Below, one piece after another: positions 48,250 through 64,000 of a DNA stretch of 64,000 nucleotides. The stretch is from Pempheris klunzingeri (lineage: Eukaryota > Chordata > Actinopteri > Acropomatiformes > Pempheridae). Each line of letters starts with the position of its first letter. Position 1 is the first letter of the stretch. The stretch lies in contig NC_092013.1 of assembly GCF_042242105.1 (NCBI RefSeq), positions 10,537,618-10,601,617 on the forward strand, given 5' to 3'. Both the position numbers and the translations under genes were made by a program. The notes beneath the pieces were generated by a model. That model ran no database searches, was not told the DNA's origin, and was given only the letters and a program-made list of their open reading frames with translations.

Positions 48250-51200
48250 GGCTGCTTTAATCATGTTTTTCGGTCGGGGTTTTCACAGAGTTTAACAGTT
48301 GGAGTTTGCAGAAAGTTACCAAAAAATAAAGCCGTACCCCCTCCTGTTACTTTTTCGTCTTTCATCTATGGGGAAACAAACTGTAACGTCAAGCTCGTTC
48401 AACCGTGACCGCTAATGTTAGCTAATTCTCAAATGAAAACGTTAATTTACAGTAACAACGCTTTTAATATGGTTATCAAAAACACAGTTATCACTGCCTA
48501 GCCTAGCTAGCTGGTTTGACTGAAATAATAATCCCCACCAACTTTTTGGAGCTGTTTCCCCTCGTTTTGAAGGCAGTTTGACTGAACTAGTGCGACGGAA
48601 TCTGTGAACTGGCAGGTTTTATAGCGTTACGCGGTCAACTATGGGGAAAACGACTAGTTTATCAAACATTTATAGATGAGGTGTAATGACTCAAACAGAC
48701 CTCTGCTCAAAATGTGTGAACCTGCCTAAATGCACTATGGGCACTTTAACAGCCATTTAAGCACTGCTATAGTAACAGTTGTGTTGCCATGGTGGCAATA
48801 TGGAATTCCAGTCCAGGTCATAGAATCTCACGGGTGACAGAATACGTTGTAACACCGGGCGTGAGGAGGAATGCAGACAAGTCAAGGAAATATCTTTTTT
48901 TTTTTTTTTTTTTTAATAAACCACTTGATTTGTTTGTAATAAATACAATCTGGTTGCAAAGCGTCGTCTGTCTCACACGAACATCTGCGTTCAGCCAACT
49001 GACAGTAAACCACATCCTTCAGAGGCGGAAAGAAATGCTGCTAAAAGAAAATGAAATGTTCTGACTAACTGCAGACTCTCTGCTCAAGTAACTGCAAGCT
49101 CACAGTTGCGTTGTAAATCACTGTAACAGCTACCGTGTACTTGGTGAGCATCCTGATGTTATGTACGGTGTTTGAATCTTTGACCATCTTGTGCACCGCA
49201 ATGTGTTCATAGGAAGTTACACTGTCACCATGTGTGCAACTCAAAGAGGTACATGTGAGGACATGAGTGTGGTTGAATGCAGACAGGTTAGGTTGCTAAT
49301 TTGACATTTAGAGGAGTTCCTTAACAGTTTGAAGTTGTTATTACATCCATGTAGCAGATCACTGTAAAAGCCCCCCTCCGCTTTTGTGTATTTTACTTAA
49401 CTCTTGTTTTCCGTCACGGGGGATTACCTTCAAGCTACAAATGCAGCTACCACAACTGTGTTACACACTATTCATACAATACCAGCATATTAGTTCCTTA
49501 TCTTATATTCTAAGATATGGTGTTCTATTGCTTGCACAAACACAGTCTGTTTTCTTGCGATTACATAGTCTCTAGTCTCCAGATTCTAGTTGTAATAACA
49601 TAATTTAGCCTTATTGTAAAAGTACTTGCTACTCCTGCACACAGACACACCCTTGTGTTGGTCTTTAATGCAGGTATCAGGAAGTAGATTTTATAAAAAT
49701 GATAATTATGAGGTTGGGTGGAAGTTTTCAAGTTACAGTATACTGGTGCATTGGACATAACTACTGAATTCAACAGACGGGACAAATCGAAACTGCACAT
49801 GAACAGTTTGCTAGGTAATCAATCACTACCGCCCTCAATCACACAGTGGGCTTGCTATTGATTAACTCCAAAAACCCTGACATCACAGCTCGCAGCAGCA
49901 GCAGCAGCAGCGAGTGAGTGAACATGGTCGTTCATCACCCTCCCCTCTTTGTGCATACTTTCTTTTCCCTGTGTTTTTTTTCTGTCTCTTACTTTTCTGG
50001 TCTCAGTGTGGGCGGTTATGGGTTTAGGACTGTGAATACCAGGGAGGCCTACTTTGGTGCTCTGCATGCTTGTATTTGGATTAGCGACATGTTGAGGCTC
50101 GCTCTGCCTTTGTAGTAACAGGCAAACACCTCTACTGTTGCAGCTGTAGCCTTTTCAGATACTACACAGTCAAGAAAGCACAGTGAGAAGGAACCAAAGA
50201 AGAAGCAGAGGCACAAATGCCAGCACATATGTGGTTGTATTTTGTACATAGATGTGTGGAATCAGTAGAATAGGTATGTTAGTCAAGCGTGTGTGTGACT
50301 GAGGTGTCTTGCCAACGTATAAGATTAATGGGTGTCACCTTTTGCAACGCAGGTATAGAAGCGGTGCCCATAGGCTGTTACAGAAAAAGTTGTGGCTCCA
50401 TCTGTAGCACTTGTGAGCTTGCGCAAGCAGTAAATCATGCACGCAGCAGCTAGTACTCTGCATCTAGAGTGATATTGATCTCTCACAAATATGTAACTAT
50501 CAGTATGTATTTCACCTCTAATGGACAAGCGATGTAATAGTTTTCATTATCTTGTAATGTATTGATTTTTTGTTATTATTTAATCTTAAGGTCATTAAAA
50601 TCTCTATTGAAACAAATAATTGCCCATCACAAGAGCCCAAACTGATGTTTTTGAACTATTTATCTTACTAGCAGTGGGAAAATCTTAAAGTATTCAATTT
50701 ACTACCCCAGTTAAGTCAGGTATGAAAATTGTCATCCTGGAAAATTACATAATAATAAGATATAGATATATGTTTGTGAAATACAAAATAAATGTTATAT
50801 AATAATTGTGTTTTATTTACTTTTACGTCCAGCAACCAGCTTTGAAATCAGATATAAAAACCTGTCCGTCCACACAAACACAGGTGTTGTTGATGGAGGT
50901 GTTGAGATGTTTTGTCTCTATCCTCCATGTGTGACTGAGGAGAAACGACTCAAAGTGAGAAAGACGTACAGGAGTAAAAGCAAAGTTGTGGTGCAGCCAG
51001 AGTCAAAAAAAATTTCCAATTTGTGTGAGAATTTGTGGTTCAGTCTCTCTGCCCTCACTGACACGGCCATCTACTGTTTCTGTGTGTGGGTGCAGATGTC
51101 TGACGGTGTCAGGAATATGTTTCAAATCCTTTTCTCAGACGTTGTAGGAGCACTATCTTATCTTCTTTCTCTGATACTGTTTGGTCTCACAGTGTACATA

Positions 51201-51400
51201 GAGATTATGCAATTTAATGTAGACCTATAGCACTTATGTTAATACCTACATGTGAGCTGGCTGTATTGCTGCATGAGAATATGCAGCTGTGTGTATGTAT
51301 GCAATATAAAACCTGGATATAATTTTGTAGCTGTGTGTGTAACGAACATGTCATTATAGATAAAGATCGCCACGCTAACACTGTGTTTTTCCATCTCTGA
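48250..51400. other. prkcd: prkcd intron 1
   Basis: It holds a poly-T run at about 48895-48914, a short (CAG)n run at about 49893-49911, and one longish open frame at 50808-51230 listed separately. Nothing else was recognised. Confidence 0.5.
50808..51230 (+). pseudogene. Unassigned 140-codon frame, possible immunoglobulin-domain relic
   Basis: The frame lies within prkcd intron 1 on the sense strand and has an acceptor-like ttttacgtccag at its start. The translation has GGVEMFCLYPPC early and LSALTDTAIYCFCVW 50 residues later, faintly like the two cysteine regions of a V-type immunoglobulin domain. It ends in a hydrophobic segment (VVGALSYLLSLILFGLTVYI) that could span a membrane. There is no signal peptide, the cysteine spacing is short, and the D-x-A-x-Y-x-C motif is off by one. 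A chance frame is quite possible. Confidence 0.2.
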
Positions 51401-51427
51401 CAGCAGGTGACCTTGGTACTCGTCGCC

Positions 51428-61284
<9,857 letters not shown>

Positions 61285-62175
61285 CATCAGACCTGGGCTA
61301 CTTCCCTGCTGTTACGGACAGTTCAGTTAAACTTGCAAATGAGTGAGATGCTCCACAGTCAGTATTTGTGTGACTTTGTTTTAAGCACAAACTATTCTCC
61401 CTGGGTACGTGTAGAAATGTTAAGCATAGAAACGGGCCCATGTACTGTATATATTAATGTTATTGTGTTTGTGTGCATGCCTGTATGAGTAATAATTTTA
61501 GGGCGGGAGGTCGAAAAATCTTACATTCCACTTGACGTCATTTGCAGCCATTTTGTGTCCCTTTTGGTAACATTCAGCTCAACCCATTTGGGGGTGAAAA
61601 ACTACGAGGAGGAAGAGAGGGAAACCTATAGGAATTAACTATACTGTATACTTCAAATGTAGTCTGTTTGAATGAGGTGACTGCATGTATAGAAATGTCA
61701 CACCAACAAAAATCTACCCATCTTTAAATATAGATTAATCATGAATGTTATCTGTCTTTGAAACATCTAAATTCTTGCCTTTGATTGGGTAAACCATGTA
61801 ACCATGTGTTGCTGAAAAAGAAGAACCTGTGGTTGTGTGATTGAGTCAACAGTGCCATGTAAAGAACAAAAGGACCTGTCTGTGGGCTGAGGGCAGGTTG
61901 GATGCATGAAAAGTTCAGTAAAGGTACGTGACTGTAAATGATGAGTGGAAAGTTACTGACATGCTGTATATAGACCATGTATATGTATATTGTTGTAACA
62001 TGTATATTGGTTCGCTAAGGATGTACTTTTTTTACTGTCTCCATCTTTTACATCTGATTAAAAAACCATCAACTCCCAAGTCTGGTGTGCCATTTTTAGA
62101 ATTTAACCAGTTTATATTGTGCTCTTAGGTTAAGTCTTTACAGGCTTTATTCAGATCAGAGCTTTTTGTGTAAGT

Positions 62176-62181
62176 AATAAA
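62176..62181 (+). terminator. prkcd: Polyadenylation signal of prkcd
   Basis: AATAAA lies about 890 bases after the stop codon. A second AATAAA is at 62368-62373. Either would give a 3' untranslated region of about 0.9-1.1 kb; both lie before the repeat that starts at 62438. Confidence 0.5.
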
Positions 62182-62437
62182 GGTTTGTTGTATTATGGAT
62201 AATTATTTGGGGATTAGTTTATGTATTAGTGGATTTTAAAGATGTTATAAATAACTTCTTACTTTAACGTATACTTTGAATGCACTATACTTTGTGATCC
62301 ATAATTATATATATTATTTAATTCTATATCCTCATACACCCTTTCATTGACTGGCTCTCTGAAGATCAATAAAACCTGAAGAAGACAGTTTTGCACTTTA
62401 TGTTTGGGAAGGACATAATTTGTTACCTGCCCAAGGA

Positions 62438-62990
62438 AATCAGAATCAGAATTACTTTAATAATCCCCAGGGGGAAATTGCTTTTTGTTACACACAGCTC
62501 CAAAAGAATAAGAATAAACTTCAAACACAAAGTAAAATATAAATATATAAAAGTATGAATAAAAAAAGATGTATTAAAAATTATTATTACAAATTATTAC
62601 ACAGAGGTAAATTACTGCACCAGGTGAGTCCAGAGTCTTATAATAATATTAATAATAACAATAATATCATTACTACTAATAATACTACTAATAAAAATAT
62701 ATAACAACATGTACACTCAGAGTGAGGAGCTGTACCATATTATAATAATAATAATGATACAAATAATACCACTACTACCAACAATAATATATAACATCAT
62801 GTACACTCAGAATGAGGAGATGTATTATATAATGATAATAATGATAATAATAATAATAGTAATAACATACAACAACATCACATCACCACTCAGAGTGAGG
62901 AGTTGTATAGATTAATGGCCACAGGCAGGAATGATTTCCTGTGGCGCTCTGTAGTGCATCGTGGTACAATTAGTCTGGCACTGAAAGAAT
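62438..62990 (-). mobile_element. 3' part of a non-LTR retroposon, inverted relative to the copy at 1866
   Basis: It begins with AATCAGAATCAGAATTA (the tail, inverted), then AATAATCCCCAGGGGGAAAT, TGCTTTTTGTTACACACAGC and TCCAAAAGAATAAGAATAAA, matching the reverse complement of 2020-2110. The words AGGTGAGTCCAGAGTC (62621) also match that copy, but further off, so sequence has been gained between them. The part ending CCACAGGCAGGAATGATTTC, CTGTGGCGCTCTGTAGTGCA is typical of the untranslated end of a fish retroposon. Confidence 0.65.
62640..62905. repeat. AT-rich triplet array with a three-copy longer unit
   Basis: Runs of AAT/ATA/ATG triplets alternate with a unit of the form ACATGTACACTCAGAGTGAGG plus AG(C/A/T)TGTA. 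The units sit near 62707, 62798 and 62882, so the period is about 85-90 bases. The third copy is more diverged at its start. Confidence 0.7.
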
Positions 62991-63373
62991 TGTTTTTTAT
63001 CTTAATAAACTTTATTAATGTTCTTACAGGGATTCAAAAGTTCTTATCATAATAGAATAGTGGGAAAAATTATTTTTGTAAACAAATAATGAGAAAAAAA
63101 CAAAACAAAGGAAGTAGGGGTTTTGAATTCTAATAATTTCATCAATTTGCACCTAATTTAAAAAAGCGTTAACATACAGATGCTGAGATTGGATAAAATA
63201 CATTTTTTTTTAGAATTTTGAGAATGCAGAGTTTGCATGACATAAAAATGTTGGTAGCAAACATTTGATCATCACACAGATACTGAGACTTACATCCAAA
63301 GTCACCTCCCGTAGATTTATCATTGGGGTGGTTACGCCATCTAGCGACGCTGCACTGGACACCTTACGTTCTT

Positions 63374-63381
63374 TGACGTCA
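63374..63381 (+). promoter_or_regulatory. rft1: Palindromic CRE (TGACGTCA) in the rft1 promoter region
   Basis: A perfect TGACGTCA followed by CCGCG lies 257 bases upstream of the rft1 start codon. The surrounding 63330-63420 is richer in CpG than its flanks (GCCATCTAGCGACGC, ACCGCGTAATGTGCTCCG). Perfect CRE sites bind the CREB/ATF family and are often found close to transcription starts of housekeeping genes. Occupancy is inferred. Confidence 0.5.
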
Positions 63382-63637
63382 CCGCGTAATGTGCTCCGTA
63401 CTCTGTATACGGAAGTGTAAACTGCCACTGCCTCTAGCTTATACTACTGTCCAACAAATGTAATTTCACAGTTGCACATAAGGATTCAGGCGCTGTTGTA
63501 ATTGTTTTTTTAGGCAGCCACGCTGACGCTTTCCACAGCGTGACTGTATGATGATTCTCCTGCATAGAAAGCGGCGAATAGGTCTTCAAATTGCCGCTTG
63601 ACAGATATTTCCAGCGAGTCAGGAGAAGTTGTTCAAA

Positions 63638-63887
63638 ATGAGCTCTCAGGATGCACTGAAGAATGCGTCCACTCTAGCGTCCTATAATGTGCTGCTACAG
63701 GTAAACAAAACCACACCAGCTTAGTGCTAGAAAGTTAGGTCAACCTCTGTCTCGATTGTTAATTAGTAATGAATGGTGTGTTTTTCTGCTGTTTATCTCA
63801 GGTGATGTTTCGTGTCCTCACCTTCTTGCTGAACGCGTTCACACTGCGGTTCGTGTCCAAAGAGCTGATTGGAGTTGTCAATGTCAG
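63638..63887 (+). CDS. rft1: RFT1 homologue, first two coding exons (partial)
   Basis: RFT1 is a multi-span ER membrane protein needed for assembly of the dolichol-linked N-glycan precursor. Exon 1 (63638-63700) encodes [21 protein letters not shown] and exon 2 (63802-63887) continues [29 protein letters not shown]. Both match the N-terminus of vertebrate RFT1, including the first hydrophobic helix. Exon 2 ends in phase 2 at CAG|gtaaag, and the gene runs beyond the window. The start is supported by homology and a fair context (caaaATGA). The gene follows prkcd on the same strand, the neighbour relation I recall from human 3p21. Confidence 0.93.
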
Positions 63888-63963
63888 GTAAAGATGGCTG
63901 AGATGCTGAGGGGACATAAGACAGAGCACAACTCCAGCGCATTTCAGTGCAGCAGCTGTTGTA

Positions 63964-63966
<3 letters not shown>

Positions 63967-64000
<34 letters not shown>
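63967..64000. repeat. (TG)n microsatellite at the window edge
   Basis: A TG tract in rft1 intron 2, cut by the end of the window. Confidence 0.95.

Overview
This is vertebrate nuclear DNA, most likely from a ray-finned fish of the percomorph type. Genes are split into many short exons with GT-AG introns, long (TG)n tracts are frequent, and several interspersed repeats are of kinds I recognise from teleost genomes. The preproghrelin is of the fish kind: it carries a Gly-Arg amidation signal after a 20-residue peptide. No prokaryotic feature, CRISPR array or convincing tRNA/rRNA gene was seen.

Five protein-coding genes can be rebuilt exon by exon. (1) ghrl, preproghrelin, minus strand, coding 652-2888, 107 aa. 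(2) ccdc174, plus strand, coding 4748-8817, about 584 aa. (3) fgd5, a FYVE/RhoGEF/PH protein, plus strand, coding 22341-42243, 21 coding exons, 1473 aa. (4) prkcd, protein kinase C delta, plus strand, coding 51428-61284, 17 coding exons, 684 aa, with a probable 5' untranslated exon near 48.1-48.25 kb. (5) rft1, plus strand, first two coding exons at 63638-63887, running off the window. In every complete gene the exon phases close without a frameshift and the total is divisible by three.

Layout: 1-3 kb ghrl; 3-4.7 kb spacer between the divergent ghrl and ccdc174; 4.7-8.9 kb ccdc174; 8.9-22 kb a 13 kb stretch without a supported gene, holding repeats; 22-42.4 kb fgd5; 42.4-48 kb a second spacer; 48-62.4 kb prkcd; 62.4-63.6 kb repeats and the rft1 promoter; then rft1. 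From general knowledge the human orthologues all lie on 3p (GHRL, CCDC174 and FGD5 in 3p25; PRKCD and RFT1 adjacent in 3p21), so this looks like a compacted ancestral linkage block. The genes do not form one pathway: a gut hormone, an RNA-processing associated coiled-coil protein, a Cdc42-type exchange factor of endothelium, a lipid-regulated kinase, and an ER protein of N-glycan precursor assembly.

The observation most worth following is in prkcd. The exon that opens C1B is preceded by a phase-compatible open stretch (54662-54889), with its own splice acceptor, that would insert 76 residues, or 45 as a cassette, between C1A and C1B. The insert carries dense basic clusters that look like a nuclear localisation signal. 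Other points are a GC-AG intron in ccdc174, a QYPP/QYAP repeat array in its tail, a double APKP N-terminus and conserved YxN/YxxM motifs in fgd5, a DIND caspase-type site split across an exon junction in prkcd, and two short hAT elements with visible target-site duplications.
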